DNA from: Mucilaginibacter sp.
Lineage (GTDB): Bacteria > Bacteroidota > Bacteroidia > Sphingobacteriales > Sphingobacteriaceae
Length of the DNA stretch: 64,000 bases
Direction: 5' to 3'
Assembly (NCBI GenBank): GCA_028287895.1
Contig: JAQBOV010000026.1
Location: 23,129-87,128, forward strand
Each line of letters begins with the position of its first letter. Position 1 is the stretch's first letter. A program made the translations under genes and the position numbers. Under the pieces are notes generated by a model. The model was not told the DNA's origin. It did no database searches and was given only the letters and a program-made list of their open reading frames with translations. Below, piece after piece: positions 1-9,095 of the stretch.

Positions 1-627
1 AAAGCTTACTTGGTAGGCGTGCAGCGCAAAACGTTTCATGATGGGTTGTTCTTCCTGGTCTTTGCCTAAATGGTATTTACGCTTGATCTCTGACAGGAAA
101 ACAGGCTTACCCTTATACAGCTCATCGCCTGCTATAGATGCGCGCTGCGTGGCCAGGTGTATCCTGATCTGGTGCATACGTCCCGTTACCGGGCGGCATT
201 CCACTAAAGTATAATGTTTAAAATATTTTAAAGATTGAAACCACGTTTCGGCGCGCTTGCCATCCTGGCGGCTGATACTTACATTACCCTTGCCAACATT
301 TAGTATGGGCAGGTCAATTAGCAGCTTTTCAAAGACGTGCGTTCCCTCAATGATAGCATGATAGACTTTTTTTACCTGGCGCTTTTCAAACTGCATGGAG
401 ACGGTTCGGTAAGCTTCGGGATTTTTCGCTATGATCAACGCACCTGAGGTTTCTTTGTCTAACCGGTGGCATATTTGTGCGTCCTCAGAATATCCTTTAG
501 CAAGGCGCAGTAAATTGACCTCTCCTCCCTCCCTTTCATCCAATGAACTCAGGAAAGGCGGCTTATTCACCACGATCACATCTTGATTTTCAAACAATAT
601 AAGGTCGGCAAATTTGGGAAACTTCAT
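1..627 (-). CDS. RluA-family pseudouridine synthase (3' end cut by window edge)
   Basis: Converts uridine to pseudouridine in rRNA or tRNA. The frame is open from an ATG at 627 to the left edge (209 codons seen), so the C-terminus is missing. The family signature HRLDKETSG lies at residues 54-62, with D57 as the expected catalytic aspartate, and a second family motif (RPVTGRMHQIRIHL) follows. The start is supported by a -7 element TACTTTTG only 6 nt upstream (634-641, minus), which would give a leaderless or near-leaderless mRNA. Which RNA position it modifies cannot be told. A second member of the family lies at 34245-34928. Confidence 0.9.
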   Translation of the reverse strand, partial: MKFPKFADLILFENQDVIVVNKPPFLSSLDEREGGEVNLLRLAKGYSEDAQICHRLDKETSGALIIAKNPEAYRTVSMQFEKRQVKKVYHAIIEGTHVFEKLLIDLPILNVGKGNVSISRQDGKRAETWFQSLKYFKHYTLVECRPVTGRMHQIRIHLATQRASIAGDELYKGKPVFLSEIKRKYHLGKDQEEQPIMKRFALHAYQVSF

Positions 628-633
628 AGCCTG

Positions 634-641
634 CAAAAGTA
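634..641 (-). promoter_or_regulatory. Bacteroidota -7 promoter element (TACTTTTG)
   Basis: Matches TAnnTTTG, the -7 element of the main sigma factor in Bacteroidota. No TTG is seen at the usual -33 spacing. It ends 6 nt before the pseudouridine synthase ATG, so transcription would begin close to the start codon. Confidence 0.4.
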
Positions 642-725
642 AGGTTATTGCCACGTCTTTTATATCATATCTCAAACAAACTCAATCCATATTAGTTAAT
701 AAGAAAACATCAATCAGTAAAAAAA

Positions 726-1208
726 ATGAGTACCAGTTCACCGAAACCTGAAGAAAAGGGATTTTTCGAGAAGGTAAAAGAAACGATAGAAGGTATTTGG
801 GATGATACCAAAGACAAGGCCGAGGAATTGAAAGACAAAACTGCAGATACCATTGATCATTTGAAGGAGAAAGTAACAACAGAAAAGAAAACTGCTGCCA
901 GAAAATCAACAACAGGTAAAAAAAGTGTGGCTGGCAAAGCAGGTACGGTAACTGCAAAAGCTAAAACTGCTGCGGCTGATGTAAAAGCTAAAGCTGCCGG
1001 CCAGGCAGAGAAAATTAAAGCCAAAGCTGAAGATGAGAATCTCAAAGCTAAAAAAGCCGTTGCCGATGTGAAAACCAAAGCCGCGTCTAAAGCCAAGTCA
1101 ATAACGGCAAAAGGCAAAGCTGAAAGCAGCGCTGTTAAAAGGCTGGCACATGCAAAAACAAGCAGGACAACCACCACCACAAAGAAAAAAGCTACAGCTG
1201 CAAAATAA
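726..1208 (+). CDS. Lys/Ala-rich histone H1-like protein
   Basis: 160-residue highly basic protein of unknown function. Residues 1-50 form an amphipathic helical segment with a KDKAEELKDKTADTIDHLK stretch, reminiscent of YtxH or apolipoprotein-like helices. Residues 50-160 are low-complexity Lys/Ala/Thr with KAK, AADVKAKAA and KTKAASKAK blocks, like the C-terminal tails of histone H1 and bacterial H1-like proteins. There is no signal peptide or membrane segment. A nucleoid-associated or DNA-compacting role is the natural guess but rests only on composition. Transcription probably ends at the hairpin at 1226-1263. Confidence 0.75.
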   Translation: MSTSSPKPEEKGFFEKVKETIEGIWDDTKDKAEELKDKTADTIDHLKEKVTTEKKTAARKSTTGKKSVAGKAGTVTAKAKTAAADVKAKAAGQAEKIKAKAEDENLKAKKAVADVKTKAASKAKSITAKGKAESSAVKRLAHAKTSRTTTTTKKKATAAK

Positions 1209-1225
1209 TCGGCCTGACAATTTGT

Positions 1226-1263
1226 AAAGCAAAAGCTCCCGGAATTCCGCGAGCTTTTGCTTT
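1226..1263. terminator. Bidirectional terminator hairpin
   Basis: Perfect 13-bp arms (AAAGCAAAAGCTC, 1226-1238, and its complement, 1251-1263) around a 12-nt loop that is itself palindromic (CGGAATTCCG). A T-run follows on the + strand. It sits between convergent genes and can serve both. Confidence 0.85.
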
Positions 1264-1267
1264 TTTT

Positions 1268-1957
1268 TCAGGCTTCAAATTTATAGCCTACTCCTTTTAC
1301 AGTCGCAACAATATCGTCTCCAAGTTTCTCTCTAAGTTTGCGGATATGGACATCGATGGTACGGTTGGTTACCACTACCGAATCTTCCCAAATATTTTTC
1401 AATATTACCTCACGGGTATACACTTTGCCGGGTTTTGAGGCAAGCAGGTAAAGTAATTCAAACTCTTTTTTAGCCAGTACAACTTTGTCGCCTTTCTGAA
1501 AAACAAGATAGGCCTCCCGGTCGATTACCAGGGTTCCAATCTCCAGTTTATTATCGGTAACCTCCTCGGCTGGTGCATTCCTGCGTAATATGGCATTTAT
1601 ACGGCTTACCAGCGCTCTTGGCTTGATAGGTTTGGCGATATAATCATCGGCCCCCACATTGAAACCGGCGATTTCTGAGTATTCCTCACTGCGGGCGGTT
1701 AAAAACACCATGAAAGTATTTTTGAATTCGGGCATGGTACGCATAATGCGGCAAGCCTCTATCCCATCCATTTTAGGCATCATGATATCTAAAACAATCA
1801 GATCGGGCAAAACCTTTTTGGCTTCAGAAACTGCTTCCTGGCCATTGCGGGCGGTATATACCTGGTAACCTTCCTTTTTCAGATTATACTCAATCAGCTC
1901 TAAAATATCCGGTTCGTCATCAACAATAAGAATTTTTTGCTTAGTAGATGTGCTCAT
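1268..1957 (-). CDS. OmpR/PhoB-family response regulator
   Basis: 229-residue two-component DNA-binding regulator. The receiver domain (about 6-122) keeps the acidic pair D13/D14, phospho-acceptor D57, T87 and K109. The C-terminal winged helix (about 140-228) has the TNRTIDVHIRKLREKLG recognition-helix signature of the OmpR family. No histidine kinase gene is adjacent, so it is an orphan here. Bacteroidota regulators of the RprY/PhoB type look like this, but a specific name is not supported. Confidence 0.92.
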   Translation of the reverse strand: MSTSTKQKILIVDDEPDILELIEYNLKKEGYQVYTARNGQEAVSEAKKVLPDLIVLDIMMPKMDGIEACRIMRTMPEFKNTFMVFLTARSEEYSEIAGFNVGADDYIAKPIKPRALVSRINAILRRNAPAEEVTDNKLEIGTLVIDREAYLVFQKGDKVVLAKKEFELLYLLASKPGKVYTREVILKNIWEDSVVVTNRTIDVHIRKLREKLGDDIVATVKGVGYKFEA

Positions 1958-2046
1958 AATACAAATTTTGCATAAATATATAAGCTTAAAAAAAGCAAAT
2001 AGTTAATACAAAGTTAACAAATTGTTAAGTGTTACCTTATTTTAAC

Positions 2047-3177
2047 TTATTGTTGAGGCTTATTGAACGTTTTGTTTAAAAATTCTTCAAGATCGCCCCC
2101 GGTTATATTCTTTGCAATGATATTTCCCTGCGGATCGATCATGAAATTTGAAGGAATAGCCTGTATATGATATAACTTTTCTGTGGGTCCTTCAAAATTT
2201 TTCAAATCTGAGGCATGGTTCCAGGTCAGTTTATCCTGGGTGACCGCCTGTTGCCACTTCGCTTTATCCACATCAAGCGATATTCCAAGTATATTCAGCC
2301 CTTTGGATTTATAGATGTTGTATTGCTTTACTACGTTGGGATTTTCTTGCCTGCAGGGAGCACACCATGATGCCCAAAAATCAACCAGCACATATTTACC
2401 TTTATAATCAGATAATTTAACAGGGTTCCCGTCAGGCCCTGTTGAAGTAAAATCCGGCGCCTTGTGCCCTACCGAAACAGGCTTTATTTCATTCATCGCC
2501 TTAACAAAGCGTTTTACAGCCGGATTATCCCTGAAATTATCTTTTATGGAGTCAGCATAGGCCACCAGTTGCTGCTCATATTTATTCTGGTCAAGTGCCG
2601 TAATAGCATAGAAACCGGCCAGTGAATTTTGATTTGCATTAACAAATTTCAATATGTCGTTACTTTGATTGCCAAGTTCCTTTTCTATCCGCGGCCTGAA
2701 AATATTGATCAGGGAATCCGATTCACGCCCAAGTTGTTGTGCTTTGGTACGGTATTCGTCCACAATCTTACTTATCTTTTGGCCATAAGCATTATTGATC
2801 TTATTGAACTCCTTTATTTTTTCAGAGTCATCCGAACCGGATATGACATAAGTATGTGCGCTATCGGTCAAATTAGTTGAAAAACCAATGACATCGCCGT
2901 TTTTTGCGATCAGGTCAAAAATATTGCTGCCCGTACGTAGCTTATAAAGATTGGCATATTGTGCCGGATGTTTAAACTGGAACTTGCCCCCTTCATCCAA
3001 ACTAGTTGAATCCACTACGGTTACAGCGCTGCTGTCGGCTGCAAGCAGGTATATCTTTTTTAAACTGCCGGGATTAGTAATAGTACCCGAAATGGTAAAA
3101 ACAGATTTATCCTTGCATGAACAGATCAATCCCGACAATAAAACAACGCAGCAATAAATAATAACACGATTCTTCAT
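2047..3177 (-). CDS. TlpA-family thiol-disulfide reductase with DUF4369-type N-terminus (lipoprotein)
   Basis: 376 residues. The start is a lipoprotein signal with lipobox ending at C21 (LICSC), so the protein is probably anchored facing the periplasm. Residues 25-130 resemble DUF4369, the usual N-terminal partner of Bacteroidota TlpA proteins. A thioredoxin-like AhpC/TSA domain follows, with the WCAPC active site at 271-275 and the cis-proline loop AIPSNF near 340. The likely role is reducing periplasmic disulfides. It starts directly after the gatB stop codon with no gap, so the two are probably co-transcribed although functionally unrelated. Confidence 0.9.
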   Translation of the reverse strand: MKNRVIIYCCVVLLSGLICSCKDKSVFTISGTITNPGSLKKIYLLAADSSAVTVVDSTSLDEGGKFQFKHPAQYANLYKLRTGSNIFDLIAKNGDVIGFSTNLTDSAHTYVISGSDDSEKIKEFNKINNAYGQKISKIVDEYRTKAQQLGRESDSLINIFRPRIEKELGNQSNDILKFVNANQNSLAGFYAITALDQNKYEQQLVAYADSIKDNFRDNPAVKRFVKAMNEIKPVSVGHKAPDFTSTGPDGNPVKLSDYKGKYVLVDFWASWCAPCRQENPNVVKQYNIYKSKGLNILGISLDVDKAKWQQAVTQDKLTWNHASDLKNFEGPTEKLYHIQAIPSNFMIDPQGNIIAKNITGGDLEEFLNKTFNKPQQ

Positions 3178-4626
3178 TTATTTCGATTCTAATTCTTTGA
3201 TCAACAATTGGTTGGTTTTTTGCGGGTCGATTTTGCCTTTTGAGCGTTTCATTATTTCGCCCATGAACAATCCCAAAACGCCTTTTTTACCTTTTTGGTA
3301 TTCTTTTACTTTGTCCGGAAATTTGGCAATTGCGTCATTTATAAACTGCTGTACATCATCTGAATCAGCACTGATCAATAGGTTCAACTCCTTTGCTAAA
3401 AGGTCCGGTGATTTTTCGGGTTCATTTATTAAAGCAGGGAACAACTTTTGAGCAGCTACAGAATTGTTGATCCTACCGGCATCAACCAAGCCAATCAGCC
3501 CGGCTAAATTAGCAGCTTTGATACCGAATTCTGTAATTTCTATGCCATTTTCATTCAGGTACGATTTCACAGCGCCCATCAGCCAGTTGGCTGCAGCTTT
3601 GTAGTTGCCGGTATGTTTTATCAGTTCTTCAAAGTATAAGGCAAATTCTCTGTCTGCAGTTATTACAGAAGCATCATAGCTCGATAGTTCTAACGCGGTG
3701 GTGTATTTATCATAAAGCTCATTTGGCAATGCCGGAAGGCTTTGGCGTACCCTGCTTACATATGCATTATCCAAAAATAATGGCTGCAGATCAGGTTCGG
3801 GGAAATAACGGTAATCGTTGGCCATTTCCTTTGAACGCAAAACCGACGTCTCGCCCGTTTCCGCATTAAAATTCAAGGTGTTTTGTGCTATATGTCCGCC
3901 ATTTTCGAGAATACCTACCTGTCTTTCAAATTCATGTTCAATGGCCCGTTGCACATTACGAATCGAGTTGAGGTTCTTCACCTCGCAACGATTGCCAAAT
4001 TCTGTTGCCCCTTTAAGCCTTACCGAAATATTGGCATCGCAGCGCATGCTTCCTTCTTCCATATTACCATCGCAGATATCCAGATAACGCAACAGTTTGC
4101 GTATCTCGGTCAGATATTGCCAGGCCTCTTCACTGCTTCGCATATCCGGTTCCGATACGATCTCTATCAAGGGCACTCCTGCCCTGTTCAGATCGATCAA
4201 TGAATCGGCGTGATGCTGGTCATGCATGCTCTTACCGGCATCTTCTTCCATGTGAATATGATGAATAGCGATATTTTTTTGTCTGCCGTTGGATAACCTT
4301 ACCAGGATTTGGCCGCCTATACAGATCGGCGACTGATCCTGCGTGATCTGGTAACCCTTGGGCAGGTCGGCATAAAAATAGTTTTTACGTGCAAAAGTAT
4401 TATTCAGGTTGATACTGCAATTACAGGCTAAACCCATTTTTACCGCATACTCAACCATTCTTTTATTAATGTAAGGCAAAGTACCCGGGTGCCCCAACGA
4501 AACTACACTAACATGCTCGTTCGGACCGGCGCCAAAAGCTGCCGAATCTGAGCAAAAAGCTTTACTTAAAGTAGATAGCTGAGCGTGTACTTCCAAACCA
4601 ATTACAAGCTCATATTTATCTTTCAT
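3178..4626 (-). CDS. gatB: Aspartyl/glutamyl-tRNA amidotransferase subunit B
   Basis: 482 residues, the normal length for GatB. The kinase-like cradle begins at the very N-terminus (ELVIGLEVHAQLST) with the family blocks LGHPGTLP, KNYFYADLPKGYQITQ and HMEEDAGKS. The YqeY-like tail ends with KGVLGLFMGEIMKRSKGKIDP, which binds tRNA. GatB phosphorylates Glu-tRNA(Gln) or Asp-tRNA(Asn), which GatCAB then amidates using ammonia made by GatA. gatA and gatC are not in the window. The downstream tlpA-like gene abuts it. Confidence 0.98.
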   Translation of the reverse strand: MKDKYELVIGLEVHAQLSTLSKAFCSDSAAFGAGPNEHVSVVSLGHPGTLPYINKRMVEYAVKMGLACNCSINLNNTFARKNYFYADLPKGYQITQDQSPICIGGQILVRLSNGRQKNIAIHHIHMEEDAGKSMHDQHHADSLIDLNRAGVPLIEIVSEPDMRSSEEAWQYLTEIRKLLRYLDICDGNMEEGSMRCDANISVRLKGATEFGNRCEVKNLNSIRNVQRAIEHEFERQVGILENGGHIAQNTLNFNAETGETSVLRSKEMANDYRYFPEPDLQPLFLDNAYVSRVRQSLPALPNELYDKYTTALELSSYDASVITADREFALYFEELIKHTGNYKAAANWLMGAVKSYLNENGIEITEFGIKAANLAGLIGLVDAGRINNSVAAQKLFPALINEPEKSPDLLAKELNLLISADSDDVQQFINDAIAKFPDKVKEYQKGKKGVLGLFMGEIMKRSKGKIDPQKTNQLLIKELESK

Positions 4627-4837
4627 TTTCGAATAGCATGGTCATAAAATATACGCTCCGGCTGCCAGCAGCCGCGCGGGTGTCAAATATAACTAAAACT
4701 CCCAAATACACAGCCAACAAAGCCGATCTTATATCATCATGCGGTTGATCAAAATCAAACCCCGCAACCTCTTTTATCTCCCTTCTATTATCATGAGCAT
4801 CTATTTTGAAAAAAATAAACAGCAACTAGTACTTTAG

Positions 4838-4868
4838 TTTGTAATTTGAAGTACATTGTATAGCTTTG
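4838..4868 (+). promoter_or_regulatory. Bacteroidota promoter TTTG-N19-TAGCTTTG
   Basis: A TTTG (-33) at 4838-4841 and TAGCTTTG (-7) at 4861-4868 are separated by 19 nt, the canonical spacing. The M56/TonB gene starts at 4885. This is the best two-part promoter I found in the window. Confidence 0.65.
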
Positions 4869-4884
4869 ATTAACTAAAAATTTA

Positions 4885-6162
4885 ATGATAACCAGCCATA
4901 CAAACATGAGCATAGCGCCGTATATCATACTGGCTAATTGTTGTCTAGCGGTATCGCTTGGATTCTATCTGATATTCCTGAAAAAAGAAACATTTTTTCA
5001 ATTGAACAGGGTGTATTTGTTGTGTTCCCTGGTGGTATCTTTCATTATACCCGATATTCAAACACACTGGATTGAGCGGCTCGATGTTACCCGGCAAATA
5101 AAATATACCATCGAGGTTCAACCCGTAAACATATTTGCAGGCAGATCAACTGCCGAAGACCATCTGACATTTGGCCAGGTGATCATATTTCTATATATAA
5201 CAGGCATAGTTGTTTTTTCAATTAATCTGATGGTCAGGCTACTGGCTGTTAAAAGGATGATCCGGTTTTCCAATGGTCCATCATCTTATTCATTTTTCAA
5301 AACGATTTACCTGAACAGTCCATCAGTGAGTCCGCTCATTTGCGAGCATGAAAGTATCCATGCGGCGCAATGGCATTCTGCAGATATCCTACTTATGGAG
5401 ATCGTTGTCATTTTTAACTGGTTTAACCCGGCGGTATATTTTTTCAGAAAAGAACTGAAAACTGTACACGAGTTTATTGCTGACGAAGGCGTAATAAGAT
5501 TGGCAGGGGATAAAAATGAATACGCCATGTTATTACTTAGTCAAACGTTTGAAACCTCAATAAATCATTTAGTTAACACATTTTTTAATCAGACTTTATT
5601 GAAACAACGCATTATGATGATCCAAAAAAATAAATCCCGGAAAAGGGCTTTGCTGAAGTATGGTCTTTCGGCCCCATTATTTCCGCTGATGCTCATTTTA
5701 TCATCAGCAACAGCTGATAATTATTCTGCCAGGACAAAGCGAAATGCAATGTCAGGTAATGAAATATTAAATTCATCTCAAACGGATAAAGGGCCTGTAT
5801 TTACAGCCGTTGAAAAAGCGCCTTCTTTTCCTGGAGGAGAGCATAAATTTGCTGCCTATTTAGGTCATCATATCAAATATCCGGCACTAATGCGACAGAA
5901 AAAAGTGGAGGGTAGGGTACTTATTAGTTTTATTGTCGAGAAAGACGGATCACTTAGTAGCCTGAAAGTGCTGCGCGAGCCGGGTTACGGTTCAGGGAAA
6001 GAAACATTGAGGGTCCTGAGCTTATCGCCAAAATGGGAACCTGGTGTACAAAATGGGAAAAAAGTACGTGTACAATACACCATACCTATCAATTTCACCC
6101 TTAAGAGATCATCTTATTCCGCATTGAAATTTCCTCATAGCAGATTTCTCCTCGCCTGCTGA
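4885..6162 (+). CDS. BlaR1-like M56 metallopeptidase with TonB C-terminal domain
   Basis: 425 residues. Several N-terminal membrane helices (about 10-32, 42-58, 95-120) are followed by the M56 zinc site HESIH at 155-159 and the EFIADEGVI block typical of the family. A further hydrophobic stretch lies near 255-275. A TonB_C domain (about 313-406) begins PSFPGGEHKF and ends IPINFTLK. In Bacteroidota such proteins usually pair with a BlaI repressor, but none is adjacent. The loop before the HExxH looks about ten residues shorter than usual. The last residues (about 408-425) are not part of TonB_C and run into a REP-like repeat that supplies the stop codon. An alternative start is the ATG at 4906. 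Confidence 0.85.
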   Translation: MITSHTNMSIAPYIILANCCLAVSLGFYLIFLKKETFFQLNRVYLLCSLVVSFIIPDIQTHWIERLDVTRQIKYTIEVQPVNIFAGRSTAEDHLTFGQVIIFLYITGIVVFSINLMVRLLAVKRMIRFSNGPSSYSFFKTIYLNSPSVSPLICEHESIHAAQWHSADILLMEIVVIFNWFNPAVYFFRKELKTVHEFIADEGVIRLAGDKNEYAMLLLSQTFETSINHLVNTFFNQTLLKQRIMMIQKNKSRKRALLKYGLSAPLFPLMLILSSATADNYSARTKRNAMSGNEILNSSQTDKGPVFTAVEKAPSFPGGEHKFAAYLGHHIKYPALMRQKKVEGRVLISFIVEKDGSLSSLKVLREPGYGSGKETLRVLSLSPKWEPGVQNGKKVRVQYTIPINFTLKRSSYSALKFPHSRFLLAC

Positions 6163-6193
6163 CCGCAGGCCCCGTCCGGCTTGTCGAAATGAC
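6141..6193. repeat. REP-like intergenic repeat overlapping a gene end
   Basis: The segment starts CAGATTTCTCCTCG and ends TTGTCGAAATGAC, with an internal GCCTGC/GCAGGC hairpin (6154-6159 and 6165-6170). From memory, elements of the form GTCATTTCGA...GAGAAATCTG are scattered between genes in Sphingobacteriaceae genomes. Only one copy is in this window. The stop codon of the M56/TonB gene falls in the hairpin loop. Confidence 0.45.
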
Positions 6194-6207
6194 CTGGTTT
6201 GTATCGT

Positions 6208-8904
6208 TCAGATAAAGCTTTTTGCTTTTGCCAATGCCTTATCCAGACCACTTATATCGCTCCCGCCGGCTGTGGCAAAAAACGGCTGGCCGCCACCACC
6301 GCCTTTAATTTCTTTGGCTAATTCGCGTACGATATGACCTGCATTAAGGCCTTTTTCCTTTACCAGGCTGTCGGATATCATTACCGTCAGGTTTGGTTTA
6401 CCGTCAATATCGGCAGCCAGTATCAGGAACAAGTCAGAGACAATATCTTTTAATTGATAAGCCAGGTTTTTAACTGCATCCGCATTTGGCAGTGCTACCT
6501 TTTCCGCTATAAAATTGATGCCATTAATGCTTTGGGCCTTTTCAGCCAGTTCATTTTTTAAGCCGGATGATTTCTCCATGATCGATTTCTCGATCTCCTT
6601 TTTCAACCGGGTATTTTCCTCCAGTAAAGCTTCAACGCTCTTACCGATATCCTTTGGGTTTTTAAGCAGTTCTTTTAACTGATTGACCAGCCTGCCCTGC
6701 TCATTGATATAATTTTCAGCCCCGATGCCTGTAATAGCTTCAATACGTCTTACCCCGGCAGCCACGGCGCTTTCGGCAATGATCTTAAAGAAACCAATAT
6801 ACCCGGTAGCTTTTACATGTGTACCGCCGCAAAGCTCTTTGGAGAAATTATCATCAAAAGTAATTACCCGCACGTACTCACCATATTTTTCACCGAACAA
6901 TGCAGTTACACCACTGTTGACAGCTACCTGGTAAGCCACATCACGTTCCTCTTTAAGCGGAATATCTTCGCGTACTTTTTGGTTAACAATAGCTTCTATC
7001 TGAGCAAGTTCATCATCGCTCACCTTAGCAAAATGCGAAAAATCAAACCGCAGGTATTCCTCACTAACCAATGAACCCTTTTGATTGACATGGTTGCCCA
7101 ATACCTGTTTCAAAGCGGCATGCAACAAATGCGTAGCAGAGTGATTATTCATGATGCTGGCCCTTCTATCAGGGTCCACGATAGCTGTCAGCGCATCATT
7201 AATAGCTTCAGTGGACGGCAATTTATCCACATAATGAACGATAAGGCCATTTTCCCTTTTGGTATCAGTCACATTGATCACTTCCCCATCCGGGAACACC
7301 AGTTCACCGGTATCACCCACTTGTCCGCCGCTTTCGGCATAAAAAGGCGTCTTATCTAATACGATCTGGTATTGTTCTTTTCCCTTTGCAGTTACCTTCC
7401 GGTATTTTATAATGTGGGAAATGGTTTCCGTCTCATCATAACCTGTGAACTCAACGGTATCATCTTCTTTTAAAACTATCCAGTCGCCGGTATCAATGGC
7501 TGTGGCTGCGCGGGAGCGGGACTTTTGTTGAGCCAATGCTTCTTCAAAACCATTCATATCAACCGTTAATCCCTTTTCGTGAGCCATTAATTGAGTTAAA
7601 TCAATCGGAAAACCATAAGTATCATACAGTTCGAAGGCAAAGTCACCATCAATTAACGAACCCAGCATATCAGGGTCTGTGATCACTCCTTTTGGCGATG
7701 CAGTTAGGCTTCTGTTTGATAAGCTTTCCCGATATCTTTCAAATCGTATCAGGCCGCTTGCCAAAGTCCTAAGAAAAGAATTTTCCTCTTCCAAAACCAC
7801 CTTCTGCACAAAATCCTTTTGATTATAAAGTTCATCAAACACGCCGTTAAACTGATTAGCCAACAATGGCACTAACTGGTTCAAAAATGGATCTTTAAAT
7901 CCTAAATATTGATAAGAATAACGTACAGCCCTGCGCAAAATACGGCGTATCACATAACCTGCTTTATTATTAGAAGGTAATTGTCCGTCAGCAATAGCAA
8001 AGCTGATGGCTCGGATATGATCAGCCATTACGCGCATGGCTACCGCATCATTCCAGCCATCACCGCCCGGAACAGCATCAGCTTTATAAATTTTATTGCT
8101 TTTGTTGGCAATAAATTGAATCAGCTCCTGAAAAACATCAGTATCATAATTGGAAGTTTTGCCCTGCAATACACGCACCAAACGTTCAAAGCCCATCCCG
8201 GTATCCACATGTTTCGCCGGTAGGGGCTGCAGCGAGCCGTCTTTTAAACGGTTGAACTGCATAAATACATTATTCCATATCTCTATCACCAGGGGATCAT
8301 CGGCATTTACCAGGGTTTTGCCATCCACCTTTTCCCGGTCACTATCCGGGCGGCTATCGTAATGGATCTCCGAGCAGGGACCGCAGGGGCCGGTCTCTCC
8401 CATTTCCCAAAAGTTGTCTTTTTTATTGCCAAAAAGAATATGGTCTTCGGCAATATATTGCTTCCAGTAGTCGTATGCCTCCTGATCTATGGGTAAGCCT
8501 TCCTTTTGATCGCCCTCAAAAACGCTCACGTACAGGCGGTTCTTATCTATTTTATACACTTGGGTCAGCAGTTCCCAGCTCCATGCAATAGCTTCTTTTT
8601 TAAAGTAATCACCAAAGCTCCAGTTGCCCAGCATTTCGAACATGGTATGGTGATAAGTATCAATTCCCACCTCTTCCAGGTCGTTATGCTTGCCTGACAC
8701 GCGCAGGCAGCGCTGGGTGTCAGCCACGCGCGGGTATTTTGCAGGCGCTTCTCCCAAAAAAATATCTTTAAACTGGTTCATCCCCGCGTTAGTGAACATT
8801 AGTGTGGGGTCGTTTTTTATAACAATAGGCGCAGAAGGCACGATGACGTGTCCCTTGGATGCAAAAAAATCAAGAAAAGCCTTACGTATTTCTGTAGAAG
8901 TCAT
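6208..8904 (-). CDS. alaS: Alanyl-tRNA synthetase
   Basis: 898 residues from the chosen start, a normal AlaS length. It has the class II aminoacylation core (MFTNAGMNQFKDIFLG, TYHHTMFEMLGNWSFGDYF), the editing domain with NNHSATHLLHAAL and CGGTHVKATGYIG, and the C-terminal DHHA1/C-Ala part ending in a glycine-rich GGGGGQPFFATAGG block. The ATG at 8904 (MTSTEIRKAFLDFF) matches where AlaS proteins begin. An in-frame ATG at 8925 overlaps the -7 element TAACTTTG (8923-8930) and so cannot be in the transcript. Confidence 0.98.
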   Translation of the reverse strand: MTSTEIRKAFLDFFASKGHVIVPSAPIVIKNDPTLMFTNAGMNQFKDIFLGEAPAKYPRVADTQRCLRVSGKHNDLEEVGIDTYHHTMFEMLGNWSFGDYFKKEAIAWSWELLTQVYKIDKNRLYVSVFEGDQKEGLPIDQEAYDYWKQYIAEDHILFGNKKDNFWEMGETGPCGPCSEIHYDSRPDSDREKVDGKTLVNADDPLVIEIWNNVFMQFNRLKDGSLQPLPAKHVDTGMGFERLVRVLQGKTSNYDTDVFQELIQFIANKSNKIYKADAVPGGDGWNDAVAMRVMADHIRAISFAIADGQLPSNNKAGYVIRRILRRAVRYSYQYLGFKDPFLNQLVPLLANQFNGVFDELYNQKDFVQKVVLEEENSFLRTLASGLIRFERYRESLSNRSLTASPKGVITDPDMLGSLIDGDFAFELYDTYGFPIDLTQLMAHEKGLTVDMNGFEEALAQQKSRSRAATAIDTGDWIVLKEDDTVEFTGYDETETISHIIKYRKVTAKGKEQYQIVLDKTPFYAESGGQVGDTGELVFPDGEVINVTDTKRENGLIVHYVDKLPSTEAINDALTAIVDPDRRASIMNNHSATHLLHAALKQVLGNHVNQKGSLVSEEYLRFDFSHFAKVSDDELAQIEAIVNQKVREDIPLKEERDVAYQVAVNSGVTALFGEKYGEYVRVITFDDNFSKELCGGTHVKATGYIGFFKIIAESAVAAGVRRIEAITGIGAENYINEQGRLVNQLKELLKNPKDIGKSVEALLEENTRLKKEIEKSIMEKSSGLKNELAEKAQSINGINFIAEKVALPNADAVKNLAYQLKDIVSDLFLILAADIDGKPNLTVMISDSLVKEKGLNAGHIVRELAKEIKGGGGGQPFFATAGGSDISGLDKALAKAKSFI

Positions 8905-8922
8905 TATGTAGCAAATAGTGTG

Positions 8923-8930
8923 CAAAGTTA
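8923..8930 (-). promoter_or_regulatory. -7 promoter element of alaS (TAACTTTG)
   Basis: TAACTTTG fits TAnnTTTG. A TTTTC lies at the -33 spacing where TTTG is expected. It fixes the alaS start at 8904 rather than 8925. Confidence 0.5.
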
Positions 8931-9082
8931 ATTATTAGTCCCAAAATGCGAAAACGCCAAAGGAAAGAAGTTCGTTATGGAAATGAGTGGGTTACAGATG
9001 TTAATAATAGTAAAACTTTTCCACAATTTGGATTTTGTGGAACATTATCGGGAGTTCTTCGTTTAAATATCAAAACGATAAT

Positions 9083-9090
9083 TACTTTTG
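9083..9090 (+). promoter_or_regulatory. -7 promoter element of the MerR gene (TACTTTTG)
   Basis: TACTTTTG lies 5 nt before the ATG at 9096. It implies a leaderless or near-leaderless transcript and argues against the in-frame upstream start at 8946. Confidence 0.45.
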
Positions 9091-9095
9091 AAACT

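Noticed and set aside
857..1180. Antisense frame to the Lys/Ala-rich gene
   Set aside because: Its Val/Leu/Ala-rich product is a mirror of the Lys/Ala codon bias on the other strand.
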